A stretch of 64,000 bases of DNA, taken from Mobilicoccus pelagius NBRC 104925 (GTDB lineage: Bacteria > Actinomycetota > Actinomycetes > Actinomycetales > Dermatophilaceae). A program made the translations under genes and the position numbers. The stretch is taken from assembly GCF_000247995.1 (NCBI RefSeq), contig NZ_BAFE01000075.1, forward strand, positions 1 to 64,000, in the 5' to 3' direction. The notes below the pieces were generated by a model. It saw nothing but the letters and a program-made list of their open reading frames with translations. It did no database searches and was not told the DNA's origin. Position 1 is the first letter of the stretch, and each line of letters starts with the position of its first letter. Shown in pieces: positions 38,605-48,444 of this stretch.

Positions 38605-38973
38605 GTGATCCAGCAGGAGTCGCGACTTCGCGTCGCCGACAACACCGGTGCCAAGGAGATCTTGTGCATCCGCGTGCTCGGTGGCTCCGGCCGGCGTTAT
38701 GCCGGCATCGGGGACGTCATCGTCGGCGCGGTGAAGGACGCCATCCCTGGCGGCAACGTCAAGAAGGGCGACGTCGTCAAGGCCGTCATCGTGCGCACCA
38801 AGAAGGAACGCCGCCGTCCGGACGGTTCCTACATCCGGTTCGACGAGAACGCTGCCGTCATCCTCAAGAACGATGGCGACCCGCGTGGTACGCGCATCTT
38901 CGGCCCTGTCGGCCGTGAGCTGCGTGACAAGAAGTTCATGAAGATCATCTCGCTGGCCCCGGAGGTGCTGTAA
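38605..38973 (+). CDS. rplN: 50S ribosomal protein L14
   Basis: Contacts the small subunit in bridges B5 and B8. 122 residues from a GTG with CAGGAG upstream. [27 protein letters not shown] and the loop [20 protein letters not shown] are typical (cores [11 protein letters not shown] and [12 protein letters not shown]). First gene of the spc operon; 3 bp to rplX. Confidence 0.97.
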   Translation: MIQQESRLRVADNTGAKEILCIRVLGGSGRRYAGIGDVIVGAVKDAIPGGNVKKGDVVKAVIVRTKKERRRPDGSYIRFDENAAVILKNDGDPRGTRIFGPVGRELRDKKFMKIISLAPEVL

Positions 38974-38976
38974 CCC

Positions 38977-39330
38977 ATGGCCAAGATGAAGATCAAGAAG
39001 GGTGACCTCGTGCAGGTCATCTCCGGTCGCAAGCAGGACAAGGGCGGCGACCGCGGCAAGCAGGGCAAGGTCCTCGAGGTGTACCCGGAGACCCAGCGCG
39101 TGCTGGTCGAGGGCATCAACCGCATCACCAAGCACACCCGTGCGAGCCAGCGGGGTGCCGGCGGCATCGTCCAGGTCGAGTCCCCGATCCACGTGAGCAA
39201 CGTGATGGTCGTCGACCCCGAGACGAAGAAGCCGACCCGGATCCGCACGCGGGTCGAGACGGTCGAGCGTGACGGCAAGACGAAGACGCAGCGCGTCCGC
39301 GTCGCCGTGCGCTCCGGGAAGGACCTCTGA
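38977..39330 (+). CDS. rplX: 50S ribosomal protein L24
   Basis: Assembly-initiating protein near the exit tunnel with an N-terminal KOW motif. 117 residues. [18 protein letters not shown] is the KOW part; [21 protein letters not shown] and [14 protein letters not shown] follow. Overlaps rplE by one base (TGATG). Confidence 0.96.
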   Translation: MAKMKIKKGDLVQVISGRKQDKGGDRGKQGKVLEVYPETQRVLVEGINRITKHTRASQRGAGGIVQVESPIHVSNVMVVDPETKKPTRIRTRVETVERDGKTKTQRVRVAVRSGKDL

Positions 39331-39902
39331 TGAGTGAGAGCACCATGACGCAGGCTCCTGAGGCGCGTCTTCGGGTCAAGTACCGCGACGAGATCAAGAG
39401 CCAGCTGCAGGACGAGTTCGGTTACGCGAACGTCATGCAGGTCCCGGGTGTCGTCAAGGTCGTCGTCAACATGGGTGTCGGCGAGGCCGCCAAGGACAGC
39501 AAGCGCATCGAAGGCGCGGTCCGCGACCTCACGGCGATCACCGGTCAGAAGCCGGTCGTCACCAAGGCCCGCAAGTCCATCGCGCAGTTCAAGCTCCGTG
39601 AGGGCATGCCGATCGGCTGCCACACGACGCTCCGTGGCGACCGGATGTGGGAGTTCCTCGACCGTCTGGTCACCGTGGCGCTTCCCCGTATCCGTGACTT
39701 CCGTGGCCTCTCGCCGAAGCAGTTCGACGGTCGTGGCAACTACACGTTCGGCCTCAACGAGCAGTCCATGTTCTACGAGATCGATCAGGACAAGATCGAC
39801 CACGTTCGCGGAATGGACATCACCGTCGTCACGACGGCGACCAACGACGACGAGGGTCGGGCGCTGCTGCGTCACCTCGGATTCCCGTTCAAGGAGAACT
39901 GA
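39330..39902 (+). CDS. rplE: 50S ribosomal protein L5
   Basis: Binds 5S rRNA in the central protuberance and contacts P-site tRNA and S13. 190 residues from the TGATG-linked ATG; another ATG at 39345 would remove five residues. Signatures: [40 protein letters not shown] and the C-terminal [20 protein letters not shown] (cores given). Two bases separate it from rpsN. Confidence 0.97.
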   Translation: MSESTMTQAPEARLRVKYRDEIKSQLQDEFGYANVMQVPGVVKVVVNMGVGEAAKDSKRIEGAVRDLTAITGQKPVVTKARKSIAQFKLREGMPIGCHTTLRGDRMWEFLDRLVTVALPRIRDFRGLSPKQFDGRGNYTFGLNEQSMFYEIDQDKIDHVRGMDITVVTTATNDDEGRALLRHLGFPFKEN

Positions 39903-39904
39903 TC

Positions 39905-40090
39905 GTGGCCAAGACCGCACTGATCAACAAGGCCAACCGCAAGCCGAAGTTCAAGGTCCGCGCCTATACCCGCTGCCAGCGGTGCGGCCGGCCCCACTCG
40001 GTGTACCGCAAGTTCGGCCTCTGCCGAATCTGCCTGCGCGAGATGGCTCACCGCGGTGAGCTGCCCGGCGTGACCAAGAGCAGCTGGTAA
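39905..40090 (+). CDS. rpsN: 30S ribosomal protein S14 type Z (zinc-binding)
   Basis: Short, zinc-ribbon form of S14. 61 residues from a GTG. The four ligands are seen as CQRC and CRIC with 12 residues between the pairs. This is the zinc-dependent paralogue; actinobacteria often carry a second, zinc-free S14 used under zinc starvation, which is not in this window. Confidence 0.97.
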   Translation: MAKTALINKANRKPKFKVRAYTRCQRCGRPHSVYRKFGLCRICLREMAHRGELPGVTKSSW

Positions 40091-40182
40091 CAGCTCGTCC
40101 ACTTTCAACACTTCTACACCGAAGGTCTGCCGCACAGCAGGTGCGGGAGAAACCGCGGTGAGGAAGGGCGGAGAAGCCCAAA

Positions 40183-40581
40183 ATGACGATGACAGACCCC
40201 ATCGCGGACATGCTGACCCGCGTGCGTAACGCCAACTCGGCGCACCACGACGCGGTGTCCATGCCGTATTCGAAGCTCAAGTCCAACATCGCGGAGATCC
40301 TCGCTTCCGAGGGTTACATCGCGGGTTGGAGCGTGCAGGACGCCGAGGTCGGCAAGACGCTGACCATCGACCTCAAGTACGGCCCGAACCGCGAGCGTTC
40401 CATCTCGGGCGTGCGGCGCGTGTCGAAGCCCGGACTCCGCGTCTACGCGAAGTCGACCAACCTGCCCAAGGTCCTGGGTGGTCTCGGCGTGGCGATCATC
40501 TCCACGTCCTCCGGCCTCCTCACGGACAAGCAGGCCGCCAACAAGGGTGTGGGTGGGGAAGTCCTCGCCTACGTCTGGTAA
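40183..40581 (+). CDS. rpsH: 30S ribosomal protein S8
   Basis: Binds the central domain of 16S rRNA; represses the spc operon in E. coli by binding an rRNA-like fold in rplE mRNA. 132 residues. [37 protein letters not shown] and the C-terminal [12 protein letters not shown] and GGEVLAYVW are typical. ATG start; the 92-bp gap from rpsN is larger than others in the operon. Confidence 0.97.
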   Translation: MTMTDPIADMLTRVRNANSAHHDAVSMPYSKLKSNIAEILASEGYIAGWSVQDAEVGKTLTIDLKYGPNRERSISGVRRVSKPGLRVYAKSTNLPKVLGGLGVAIISTSSGLLTDKQAANKGVGGEVLAYVW

Positions 40582-40608
40582 TCCGAGAAGCAGGAAGGAG
40601 ACCAGGCA

Positions 40609-41148
40609 ATGTCCCGAATCGGACGACTCCCCATCACCATTCCCTCAGGCGTCGACGTGACGATCGACGGCCAGGCCGTCTCGGTCAAGGGTCCCAAGGG
40701 CCAGCTGGCCATGGCCGTGGCCGAACCCATCCGGGTCGCTCGCGAAGAGGACGGAACCCTCACGGTCACCCGTCCCAACGACGAGCGCGAGTCCCGCTCG
40801 CTGCACGGCCTCACCCGGACGCTCATCGCGAACATGGTCGAGGGCGTCACCAACGGGTACGAGAAGAAGATGGAGATCTTCGGCACCGGTTACCGCGTGC
40901 AGAACAAGGGCGGGAGCCTCGAGTTCGCGCTCGGCTACAGCCACTCCATCACGGTCGAGGCCCCCGAGGGCATCACCTTCACCGTCGAAGGCCCCACGAA
41001 GTTCGCGGTCCAGGGCATCGACAAGCAGCTCGTGGGCGAGACCGCCGCCAACATCCGCAAGCTCCGCAAGCCCGACCCGTACAAGGGCAAGGGTGTGCGG
41101 TACGCGGGCGAGCACATTCGCCGCAAGGTCGGAAAGGCTGGTAAGTGA
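40609..41148 (+). CDS. rplF: 50S ribosomal protein L6
   Basis: Near the sarcin-ricin loop and factor-binding site. 179 residues made of two similar domains. Opening [17 protein letters not shown] and the C-terminal signature [25 protein letters not shown] are typical. ATG after AGGAAGGAG. TGATG overlap into rplR. Confidence 0.97.
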   Translation: MSRIGRLPITIPSGVDVTIDGQAVSVKGPKGQLAMAVAEPIRVAREEDGTLTVTRPNDERESRSLHGLTRTLIANMVEGVTNGYEKKMEIFGTGYRVQNKGGSLEFALGYSHSITVEAPEGITFTVEGPTKFAVQGIDKQLVGETAANIRKLRKPDPYKGKGVRYAGEHIRRKVGKAGK

Positions 41149-41522
41149 TGGCACTCACGATCAAGCGCGGCAAGAGCAAGGCTTCGGCGCGTACGCGTCG
41201 TCACTTCCGCCTTCGCAAGCGCATCACCGGCACCGCGGTTCGTCCGCGGCTCGTCGTCACCCGTTCGTCGCGGCACATGTTCGCCCAGGTCGTCGACGAC
41301 GTGCAGGGTCACACCCTCGCGTCCGCCTCGACGATGGAGGCCGACCTCCGCGCGTTCGAGGGCGACAAGACGGCCAAGGCGCGCAAGGTCGGCGAGCTCC
41401 TCGCCCAGCGCGCCAAGGACGCCGGCGTCGACGCGGTCGTGTTCGACCGTGGCGGCAACAAGTACCACGGACGTGTCGCGGCGATCGCCGAGGGCGCCCG
41501 AGAGGGAGGTCTGTCGCTGTGA
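41148..41522 (+). CDS. rplR: 50S ribosomal protein L18
   Basis: 5S rRNA-binding protein of the central protuberance. 124 residues from the ATG in TGATG; a GTG three bases earlier is in frame but would overlap more. [20 protein letters not shown] and the tail [24 protein letters not shown] are typical. Confidence 0.96.
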   Translation: MALTIKRGKSKASARTRRHFRLRKRITGTAVRPRLVVTRSSRHMFAQVVDDVQGHTLASASTMEADLRAFEGDKTAKARKVGELLAQRAKDAGVDAVVFDRGGNKYHGRVAAIAEGAREGGLSL

Positions 41523-41562
41523 GCGCGATGTCGACCCGTAACGAGAAGAAGAGGAACGTCTG

Positions 41563-42198
41563 ATGGCTGGACCCCAGCGCCGAGGCACCGGCGCCGGCGA
41601 CTCCGCCGGCGCGAACAACGACCGCCGTGGCGGCCGCGACAACCGCAACGACAACCGCCGGGGCGGACGCGACGACGAGCGCGGCCAGTTCCTGGAGCGC
41701 GTCGTCACCATCAACCGCGTCTCCAAGGTCGTCAAGGGTGGACGCCGGTTCAGCTTCACCGCACTCGTCGTCGTCGGCGACGGTGACGGCACCGTGGGCG
41801 TGGGCTACGGCAAGGCCAAGGAGGTGCCCGCCGCGATCGCGAAGGGTGTCGAGGAGGCCAAGAAGGCCTTCTTCCGCATCCCGCGTATCCAGGGCACCAT
41901 TCCCCACCCCGTCCAGGGTGAGGCCGCTGCCGGTGTCGTGCTCCTGCGTCCGGCCTCACCGGGTACCGGTGTCATCGCCGGTGGTCCGGTGCGCGCCGTG
42001 CTCGAGTGCGCCGGTATCCAGGACGTGCTGAGCAAGTCGCTCGGGTCGCAGAATGCCATCAACATCGTCCACGCGACGGTGGAGGCGCTCAAGCAGCTCG
42101 AGCAGCCGGAGGCCGTGGCCGCGCGCCGTGGTCTGCCGCTCGAGGACGTCGCGCCGGCCGCCATGCTGCGGGCGCGTGCCGCGGGGGTGAATGCCTGA
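41563..42198 (+). CDS. rpsE: 30S ribosomal protein S5
   Basis: Decoding-fidelity protein at the mRNA entry site. 211 residues with a 40-residue Gly/Arg/Asn/Asp-rich N-terminal extension common in actinobacteria. The spectinomycin loop reads [13 protein letters not shown], the sensitive form. Downstream: [19 protein letters not shown] and [20 protein letters not shown] overlap into rpmD. Confidence 0.97.
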   Translation: MAGPQRRGTGAGDSAGANNDRRGGRDNRNDNRRGGRDDERGQFLERVVTINRVSKVVKGGRRFSFTALVVVGDGDGTVGVGYGKAKEVPAAIAKGVEEAKKAFFRIPRIQGTIPHPVQGEAAAGVVLLRPASPGTGVIAGGPVRAVLECAGIQDVLSKSLGSQNAINIVHATVEALKQLEQPEAVAARRGLPLEDVAPAAMLRARAAGVNA

Positions 42199-42380
42199 TG
42201 GCTCAGCTCAAGGTGACGCAGACCCGTTCCGAGATCGGCTGCAAGCAGAACCAGCGCGAGACGCTGCGTTCGCTCGGCCTCAAGCGCATCGGTGACGTCG
42301 TCGTCAAGGAGGACCGCCCGGAGATCCGCGGCATGGTCCGCACCGTGACGCACCTCGTCTCCATGGAGGAGGTTGACTGA
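42198..42380 (+). CDS. rpmD: 50S ribosomal protein L30
   Basis: Small large-subunit protein of ferredoxin-like fold. 60 residues: [20 protein letters not shown], then [21 protein letters not shown] and the end [11 protein letters not shown]. Start is fixed by TGATG with rpsE. The stop is immediately followed by rplO. Confidence 0.96.
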   Translation: MAQLKVTQTRSEIGCKQNQRETLRSLGLKRIGDVVVKEDRPEIRGMVRTVTHLVSMEEVD

Positions 42381-42381
42381 C

Positions 42382-42870
42382 ATGGCCGACGAGACCAAGG
42401 CCACCGAGACCGACGGGGCGCAGAAGTCCCACGCCCTCAAGGTGCACCACCTTCGTCCCGCTCCCGGTGCCAAGACGGCGCGTACGCGCGTCGGTCGTGG
42501 TGAGGGCAGCAAGGGTAAGACCGCCGGCCGCGGCACCAAGGGCACGAAGGCCCGCTACCAGGTTCCGGGTGCGTTCGAGGGTGGCCAGATGCCGCTCCAC
42601 ATGCGCCTCCCGAAGCTGCGCGGGTTCACGAACCCGTTCCGTACGGAGTACCAGGTCGTCAACCTGGACAAGATCGGGTCCCTCTTCCCCGAGGGCGGCG
42701 ACGTCACCGTCGACGCGCTCGTGGAGAAGGGCGCCGTCCGCAAGGGCCACCTCGTGAAGGTGCTCGGGCAGGGCGAGATCGGCGTCAAGGTCAACGTCTC
42801 CGCGCACCGGTTCTCCGGTTCCGCGAAGTCGAAGATCGAGGCCGCCGGGGGCTCCGTCACGGAGCTCTGA
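42382..42870 (+). CDS. rplO: 50S ribosomal protein L15
   Basis: Late-assembly protein whose N-terminal tail threads deep into 23S rRNA. 162 residues from ATG 42382, which is 9 bases after GGAGGAGG inside the end of rpmD; the frame is open to a TTG at 42373, which is less likely. The basic Gly-rich tail [19 protein letters not shown] and [17 protein letters not shown] are conserved. A strong terminator follows. Confidence 0.97.
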   Translation: MADETKATETDGAQKSHALKVHHLRPAPGAKTARTRVGRGEGSKGKTAGRGTKGTKARYQVPGAFEGGQMPLHMRLPKLRGFTNPFRTEYQVVNLDKIGSLFPEGGDVTVDALVEKGAVRKGHLVKVLGQGEIGVKVNVSAHRFSGSAKSKIEAAGGSVTEL

Positions 42871-42900
42871 GCGCCGCGCTGACCAGCGACGACGTATAGC

Positions 42901-42944
42901 GATAGCACCCCGCGTGCCGGTAACCCCGGCCGCGGGGTGCTATC
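42901..42944 (+). terminator. Terminator between rplO and secY
   Basis: GATAGCACCCCGCG (42901-42914) pairs perfectly with 42931-42944; a one-base bulge and GCCGG/CCGGC extend the stem, and GTTTTC follows. This is the most canonical intrinsic terminator in the window. It splits secY-adk-map from the spc ribosomal-protein genes, so secY should have its own promoter in 42945-43049. Confidence 0.85.
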
Positions 42945-43049
42945 GTTTTCAAGGGGATTCGACCAACCCTGTTCGTGTTCGATCGACTTTTCGGAGCCGG
43001 CGTGGGGGGCCCCGCCGCCAGCGCTCCAGACCCCCGGGAGGGTTCACCT

Positions 43050-44363
43050 GTGCTCACCGCGTTCGTCCGTGCCTTCAAGACGCCGGACCTGCGCCGCAAG
43101 ATCCTGTTCACCCTCATGGTGATGGCGATCTTCCGGCTCGGCTCGTTCATCCCCACCCCCGGCGTGAGCTACACGGACGTGCAGAAGTGCGTGCAGACCG
43201 GCGGGGCGCAGGACAACCAGTTCCTCGGCATGGCGAACCTCTTCAGCGGTGGCGCCATGCTGCAGCTGTCGATCTTCGCGCTGGGGATCATGCCGTACAT
43301 CACGGCCAGCATCATCATCCAGCTCCTCACCGTCGTCATCCCGCGGTTCGAGACCCTCAAGCAGGAGGGTCAGTCGGGCCAGGCGAAGATGACGCAGTAC
43401 ACGCGTTACCTCACGATCGGGCTGGCCCTGCTGCAGAGCTCGACGTTCGTCACGTTCGCCCGCAACCCCGGCCACCTCTTCGGTGGCGGTTGCGAGCAGG
43501 TGCTCGTCGACGAACACTGGACGACCCTGACGCTCATCGTGCTCACGATGACGGCGGGCACTGGCCTCATCATGTGGATGGGTGAGCTCATCACCGAGAA
43601 GGGCGTCGGCAACGGGATGTCGCTGCTCATCTTCACGTCGATCGTCGCGGGCTTCCCCGGCTCGCTGTGGTCGATCAAGCAGCGCGGCGGCAGCTGGGAC
43701 GTCTTCTTCATCGTCATCCTCATCGGTCTGCTCATCATCGCGGCCGTCGTGTTCGTCGAACAGTGTCAGCGCCGCATTCCCGTGCAGTACGCGAAGCGGA
43801 TGATCGGGCGCCGCATGTACGGCGGCACGTCCACGTACATCCCGCTCAAGGTCAACCAGGCGGGCGTCATCCCGGTCATCTTCGCGAGCTCGATGCTCGC
43901 GCTGCCGGGCCTCGCGGTGCAGTTCCAGCAGGGCAACCCCGACCCGCCCGGGTGGGTCACGTGGATCTCGCAGAACCTCGTCCGCGGCGACCACCCGGTG
44001 TACATGGTCGTCTACACGGCACTCATCATCTTCTTCACGTTCTTCTACGTCTCGATCTCGTTCAACCCCGAGGAAGTGGCGGACAACATGAAGAAGTACG
44101 GGGGATTCATCCCCGGGATCCGCGCCGGTCGTCCTACGGTGGAGTATCTCAGCTACGTGCTCAATCGCGTCATCGTCGTGGGTGCCACCTACCTGGCGCT
44201 CATCTCGCTGATTCCGCTCATCGCGTTCGCCGGCCTCGGGGCGTCCCAGGACTTCCCGTTCGGCGGCACGTCGGTGCTCATCATGGTGGGTGTCGGCCTC
44301 GAGACGGTGAAGCAGATCGAGTCGCAGCTGCAGCAGCGCCACTACGAAGGGTTCCTACGCTGA
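43050..44363 (+). CDS. secY: Preprotein translocase subunit SecY
   Basis: Channel-forming subunit of SecYEG. 437 residues with ten hydrophobic helices. The GTG start follows CGGGAGGG; the frame is open upstream to 42975 but homology begins at [21 protein letters not shown] (start LTAFVRAF). Signatures include the helix 2 region [23 protein letters not shown] and the loop [19 protein letters not shown] (core [10 protein letters not shown]). Linked to adk by TGATG. Confidence 0.97.
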   Translation: MLTAFVRAFKTPDLRRKILFTLMVMAIFRLGSFIPTPGVSYTDVQKCVQTGGAQDNQFLGMANLFSGGAMLQLSIFALGIMPYITASIIIQLLTVVIPRFETLKQEGQSGQAKMTQYTRYLTIGLALLQSSTFVTFARNPGHLFGGGCEQVLVDEHWTTLTLIVLTMTAGTGLIMWMGELITEKGVGNGMSLLIFTSIVAGFPGSLWSIKQRGGSWDVFFIVILIGLLIIAAVVFVEQCQRRIPVQYAKRMIGRRMYGGTSTYIPLKVNQAGVIPVIFASSMLALPGLAVQFQQGNPDPPGWVTWISQNLVRGDHPVYMVVYTALIIFFTFFYVSISFNPEEVADNMKKYGGFIPGIRAGRPTVEYLSYVLNRVIVVGATYLALISLIPLIAFAGLGASQDFPFGGTSVLIMVGVGLETVKQIESQLQQRHYEGFLR

Positions 44364-44926
44364 TGCGACTCATCATCCTCGGTCCGCCCGGTGCCGGTAA
44401 GGGCACGCAGGCCACGCGTATCGCCGAGCAGTACTCGATCCCGGCGATCTCCACGGGAGACATCTTCCGTGCCAGCATCAAGAACGAGACCGAGCTCGGT
44501 CTCAAGGTCAAGGAGTTGCTGGCCGCCGGCCAGTTCGTCCCCGACGACATCACGAACTCCATCGTCGAGAACCGTCTCGCCGAGGCGGACGCGGTCGACG
44601 GGTTCCTCCTCGACGGCTACCCGCGGACGACGGACCAAGTGCGTGCGCTCGACGAGATGCTGGCGAAGAACGACACCGCCCTCGAGAAGGTCGTCGAACT
44701 GGTCGTCGACGTCGAGGAGGTCGTCGCCCGTCTGCTCAAGCGCGCCGAGATCGAAGGTCGTGCCGACGACACCGAGGACGTCATCCGTGAGCGCATGCGC
44801 ATCTACGCGGAGGAGACGGCTCCGCTGTCCGACACGTACCGGGAGCGCGGCCTGCTCGTCGAGGTCGACGGCATGGGTGACATCGACGAGGTCACCCAGC
44901 GGATCTTCGCGGCATTGGTCGCCTGA
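44363..44926 (+). CDS. adk: Adenylate kinase
   Basis: Interconverts ATP + AMP and 2 ADP, setting cellular adenylate balance. 187 residues, the short form: P-loop GPPGAGKGT at residues 7-15, AMP-site [10 protein letters not shown], but between [20 protein letters not shown] there is no long zinc-type LID domain, as in mycobacterial Adk. Starts on the last base of the secY stop. map begins 2 bp after its stop. Confidence 0.97.
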   Translation: MRLIILGPPGAGKGTQATRIAEQYSIPAISTGDIFRASIKNETELGLKVKELLAAGQFVPDDITNSIVENRLAEADAVDGFLLDGYPRTTDQVRALDEMLAKNDTALEKVVELVVDVEEVVARLLKRAEIEGRADDTEDVIRERMRIYAEETAPLSDTYRERGLLVEVDGMGDIDEVTQRIFAALVA

Positions 44927-44928
44927 TC

Positions 44929-45783
44929 GTGTGGTCGCCCCCGTGGCCGGAGAGGCTCGTCCCGCGTCGTCCTGACGACGTCCGGGCGATGCGTGTCGCA
45001 GGCATGGTCGTCGCCGAGACGCTCGCCGCCGTCGAGGCGGCGGTGCGGCCCGGCATCACCACCGGAGAGCTCGACGCTCTCGCGGAGGCCTGCATCCGAT
45101 CGCGGGGGGCCCGACCCTCGTTCCCCGACGTGCCGGACTACCGGCACACGCTGTGCATCAGCGTCAACGACGAGGTCGTCCATGGCATCCCGGGTGGGCG
45201 CACGCTCCTCGCCGGTGACGTCGTGAGCGTCGACTGCGGTGCGAGCGTCGAGGGGTGGCACGGCGACTCGGCCATCACGGTCGTCGCCGGCGGGCCGGAG
45301 GCGGCCCGTCCCGAAGATCTGGAACTCGTCGCCGCGTGCACCGACGCGCTGTGGGCGGGGATCGGTGCGTTCGTCGTCGGCGGGCGGCTCTTCGACGTGG
45401 GAGAGGCGGTCGAGGAGTCCGTCGAGACGTCCGCCGCGCAGGCAGGGCGTGCCCCCTACGGCATCCTCGAGGGGTACGAGGGCCACGGCATCGGTCGTGA
45501 GATGCACGAGACGCCGGGCGTCCCCAACGTCGCCGTCCAGGCGCGTGGGCCCCGCATCCGGGCCGGCGCCACGGTCGCCATCGAACCGATGATCACCCTC
45601 GGCACGGCCGAGGGGCACACCCTCACCGACGGCTGGACCGTCGTGACGACCGACGGTTCGCGTGGCGCCCATGTGGAGCACACCGTCGCCGCCACACCCG
45701 AGGGGCCCTGGGTGCTCACCGCAGCCGACGGCGGGCGCGCCGAGCTCGCCAGCCGCGGTCTTCCCTGCGGCGCGCCCCGTTGA
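44929..45783 (+). CDS. map: Type I methionine aminopeptidase
   Basis: Removes the initiator methionine from new proteins. 284 residues from a GTG. All five metal ligands are visible: Asp in VSVDCGA, Asp in GWHGDSA, His in GHGIGREMHE, Glu in VAIEPM and Glu in HVEHT. No N-terminal SH3-type extension. Co-transcribed with secY and adk. Followed by a 299-bp gap containing the infA promoter region. Confidence 0.95.
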   Translation: MWSPPWPERLVPRRPDDVRAMRVAGMVVAETLAAVEAAVRPGITTGELDALAEACIRSRGARPSFPDVPDYRHTLCISVNDEVVHGIPGGRTLLAGDVVSVDCGASVEGWHGDSAITVVAGGPEAARPEDLELVAACTDALWAGIGAFVVGGRLFDVGEAVEESVETSAAQAGRAPYGILEGYEGHGIGREMHETPGVPNVAVQARGPRIRAGATVAIEPMITLGTAEGHTLTDGWTVVTTDGSRGAHVEHTVAATPEGPWVLTAADGGRAELASRGLPCGAPR

Positions 45784-45884
45784 CGCGCGGGCCGCACGCC
45801 GCCGAGGTCCCGGGTGCGACCTGCGCACCCGTTTGGGCGTGTGCTGCTCACCGGGGCGATTCGTCCCGCGAGCATCCCGTGCAT

Positions 45885-45890
45885 TAGACT
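45885..45890 (+). promoter_or_regulatory. Possible -10 element of an infA promoter
   Basis: TAGACT, the same hexamer as before rplJ, lies about 190 bp before infA. The only -35-like match is TTCGTC at 45860 with a 19-bp spacer, which is weak. The 299-bp gap holds no other feature I can recognise. Confidence 0.3.
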
Positions 45891-46082
45891 GTCGAGTCGG
45901 CTCAGGTATGTCGTCGTACCCGTGTGCCCCGGACTTGTCCGGGGTCGTCCACCTTCGGTGGGTCACCTTCGGGTAAGGGTGCGACACGGGCCGAGATTCC
46001 CCGCCCGTCCGGGAGGGGGTCGACGGGTCACCGTCGACACGGCATACGCCCCGAGCAGGGGCAGTCAGGGATTGCGGAGGAC

Positions 46083-46304
46083 ATGGCCAAGAAGGACGGC
46101 GTCATCGAGGTCGAGGGCACGATCGTCGAAGCCCTGCCCAACGCGATGTTCCGCGTTGAGCTGAGCAACGGACACAAGGTGCTCGCTCACATCTCGGGCA
46201 AGATGCGTCAGCACTACATCCGGATCCTCCCCGAGGACCGTGTGCTGGTGGAGCTCAGCCCGTACGACCTCACCCGCGGCCGCATCGTCTTCCGCTACCG
46301 CTGA
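46083..46304 (+). CDS. infA: Translation initiation factor IF-1
   Basis: OB-fold factor that blocks the ribosomal A site during initiation. 73 residues, the invariant bacterial length: [58 protein letters not shown], recognised by [10 protein letters not shown] and [13 protein letters not shown] shortly after GCGGAGGAC. rpmJ follows after 107 bp. Confidence 0.97.
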   Translation: MAKKDGVIEVEGTIVEALPNAMFRVELSNGHKVLAHISGKMRQHYIRILPEDRVLVELSPYDLTRGRIVFRYR

Positions 46305-46411
46305 GACCCCCCGCCACCGGCAACCGTCGGTGGTACCGAACATCCCTCCGGGGACGGTCCACGCCTCGTCGCGGCCCGTGCACGGAGGACCGATCTGAAG
46401 ACGGCAGGCAC

Positions 46412-46525
46412 ATGAAGGTTCAGCCCAGCGTCAAGAAGATCTGCGACAAGTGCAAGGTGATCCGCCGTAACGGTCGGGTCATGGTGATCTGCGAGAACCT
46501 GCGCCACAAGCAGCGCCAGGGCTGA
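46412..46525 (+). CDS. rpmJ: 50S ribosomal protein L36
   Basis: Smallest ribosomal protein, 37 residues: [20 protein letters not shown] to the end NLRHKQRQG. Zinc ligands C11, C14, C27 and H32 are all present, so this is the zinc-binding C+ type. ATG 46412, TGA 46523-46525. It is too short for a length-limited ORF scan but is unmistakable by sequence and by its place between infA and rpsM. Confidence 0.97.
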   Translation: MKVQPSVKKICDKCKVIRRNGRVMVICENLRHKQRQG

Positions 46526-46586
46526 TCACCTCACCACGCACCACCCGCTGATCCCGACGCGAGACAGCATCACGCTTCACCCGGCC

Positions 46587-46631
46587 CCGGACCACACGGT
46601 CCGGACGTCACCCCCGGCTCGGAGGCCGGGG
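46587..46631 (+). promoter_or_regulatory. Two tandem hairpins between rpmJ and rpsM
   Basis: CCGGACC/GGTCCGG (46587-46593 with 46598-46604, loop ACAC) is followed 7 bp later by CCCCGGC/GCCGGGG (46612-46618 with 46625-46631). They fill most of the 179-bp gap and could attenuate or stabilise the rpsM-rpsK-rpsD mRNA. Confidence 0.4.
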
Positions 46632-46704
46632 ACCGGGCGCTCTCCGAGCGCATCCGGAACGGTGAGGCCCCATACCTCCGAGTGACCACAGGAGAACCAC
46701 CTCA

Positions 46705-47082
46705 ATGGCACGTATTGCCGGAGTCGACCTCCCGCGCGAGAAGCGCGTCGAGATCGCTCTCACCTACATCTTCGGCGTGGGCCGTACCCGCGCGAAGGAG
46801 GCTGTCGAGGCCACCGGCATCGACACCGCCACGCGCGTCCGTGACCTCACCGAGCAGGACCTGGTCAAGCTCCGCGACTGGCTGGACGAGAACGTCCAGA
46901 CCGAGGGTGACCTTCGTCGTGAGATCGCCGCCGACATCCGCCGCAAGGTCGAGATCGGCAGCTACCAGGGTCTGCGTCACCGTCGCGGCCTCCCGGTCCG
47001 TGGCCAGCGCACCAAGACGAACGCGCGCACCCGCAAGGGCCCGAAGCGCACGGTCGCCGGCAAGAAGAAGGCGGGCAAGTGA
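46705..47082 (+). CDS. rpsM: 30S ribosomal protein S13
   Basis: Head protein bridging to the large subunit and contacting P-site tRNA through its basic tail. 125 residues. [37 protein letters not shown], and the C-terminal signature [21 protein letters not shown] are typical (cores shown). ATG after CAGGAGA. First gene of the alpha operon. Confidence 0.97.
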   Translation: MARIAGVDLPREKRVEIALTYIFGVGRTRAKEAVEATGIDTATRVRDLTEQDLVKLRDWLDENVQTEGDLRREIAADIRRKVEIGSYQGLRHRRGLPVRGQRTKTNARTRKGPKRTVAGKKKAGK

Positions 47083-47249
47083 CGCTCGACTGACGTCGAC
47101 CGTCACGGGCGAGTCCATCGGCCAGCCCGATGCTCACCGCCTTCGACACGTCCGAGACTCCGCGAGCGGTTCCCGCCGCGAACGCCGGACAGCCGGGGCT
47201 GCAGCCTCCGGACACCCACGCATTCGAAGATTCGTAGGAAAGAGAATTC

Positions 47250-47657
47250 ATGCCTCCCAAGAGCAGGACGGCCGGTGGCGCCAAGAAGGTGCGCCGCAAG
47301 GAGAAGAAGAACGTCTCCCACGGCCACGCGCACATCAAGAGCACGTTCAACAACACGATCGTGTCCATCACCGACCCCTCCGGGGCCGTGATCTCGTGGG
47401 CCTCCGCCGGCCAGGTCGGTTTCAAGGGCTCCCGCAAGTCCACCCCTTTCGCCGCGCAGATGGCTGCCGAGGCCGCCGCCCGCCGCGCCATGGAGCACGG
47501 CATGCGCAAGGTCGACGTGTTCGTCAAGGGTCCCGGCTCCGGTCGTGAGACCGCGATCCGTTCGCTCACCGCCACCGGCCTCGAGGTCGGCGCGATCAGC
47601 GACGTCACGCCCATGCCGCACAACGGCGTCCGCCCGCCCAAGCGCCGTCGCGTCTGA
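47250..47657 (+). CDS. rpsK: 30S ribosomal protein S11
   Basis: Platform protein near the mRNA exit and Shine-Dalgarno helix. 135 residues. Patterns [37 protein letters not shown] and [21 protein letters not shown] after AGGAAAGAGA. The 167-bp gap from rpsM contains no gene. Confidence 0.97.
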   Translation: MPPKSRTAGGAKKVRRKEKKNVSHGHAHIKSTFNNTIVSITDPSGAVISWASAGQVGFKGSRKSTPFAAQMAAEAAARRAMEHGMRKVDVFVKGPGSGRETAIRSLTATGLEVGAISDVTPMPHNGVRPPKRRRV

Positions 47658-47680
47658 GCGATCGAGAGGACTGAACACAC

Positions 47681-48289
47681 ATGGCTCGTTACACCGGCCC
47701 CATCACCAAGAAGTCCCGTCGTCTCAAGGTCGACCTCGTCGGCGGGGACAAGAACTTCGAGAACCGCCCGTTCCCTCCCGGACAGCACGGCCGCGGCCGT
47801 ATCCAGGAGAAGGAGTACCTCCACCAGCTGCAGGAGAAGCAGAAGGCCCGCTTCACCTACGGCGTCATGGAGAAGCAGTTCCGCAACTACTACGAGGAGG
47901 CCGTCCGTCGGCCCGGCAAGACCGGTGAGGTCCTGCTGCAGATCCTCGAGTCGCGTCTGGACAACGTCGTGTACCGCGCGGGCCTGGCCCGTACGCGTCG
48001 CGCCGCCCGCCAGCTCGTCACGCACGGCCACTTCATGGTCAACGGCAAGCGCGTCGACGTGCCGAGCTACCGCGTGAGCCAGTACGACATCATCGACGTC
48101 CGCCCCAAGAGCCGTGAGCTCTTCCCGTTCGAGCTGGCCCGCCAGACGTTCGGTGAGCGTCCGGTCCCGGCGTGGATGAAGGTCGTGCCCGGCACGCTGC
48201 AGATCCTCGTCCACCAGCTCCCGGTGCGTGAGCAGATCGACACGGTTCTCACCGAGCAGCTGATCGTCGAGCTCTACTCGAAGAACTGA
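47681..48289 (+). CDS. rpsD: 30S ribosomal protein S4
   Basis: Primary 16S rRNA-binding protein and translational repressor of the alpha operon in E. coli. 202 residues. N-terminal region lacks the four zinc cysteines (the C- form). The S4 domain is seen in LESRLDNVVYRAGLARTRRAARQLVTHGH (core RTRRAARQLVTHGH). ATG after GAGAGGA, 23 bp from rpsK. A terminator-like hairpin follows. Confidence 0.97.
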   Translation: MARYTGPITKKSRRLKVDLVGGDKNFENRPFPPGQHGRGRIQEKEYLHQLQEKQKARFTYGVMEKQFRNYYEEAVRRPGKTGEVLLQILESRLDNVVYRAGLARTRRAARQLVTHGHFMVNGKRVDVPSYRVSQYDIIDVRPKSRELFPFELARQTFGERPVPAWMKVVPGTLQILVHQLPVREQIDTVLTEQLIVELYSKN

Positions 48290-48297
48290 TTCGTCAC

Positions 48298-48331
48298 CCG
48301 TGGGCCCGGTCGTCTTCGGCCGGGCCCACGG
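48298..48331 (+). terminator. Hairpin between rpsD and rpoA
   Basis: CCGTGGGCCCGG (48298-48309) pairs perfectly with CCGGGCCCACGG (48320-48331), 10-nt loop, starting 9 bp after rpsD. It is well placed to reduce transcription from the ribosomal-protein genes into rpoA, as alpha is needed less than S4. Confidence 0.65.
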
Positions 48332-48444
48332 TGCACGACATCTCGGCCTGCCGGTGCGGACAGAGGCATCGGCGGGCGGTCGGCCCAGGCCGGCCGGATT
48401 TCACGAGCATCAAATAGCGGGTGCTCGTGGGAAGGAAGAATTCA

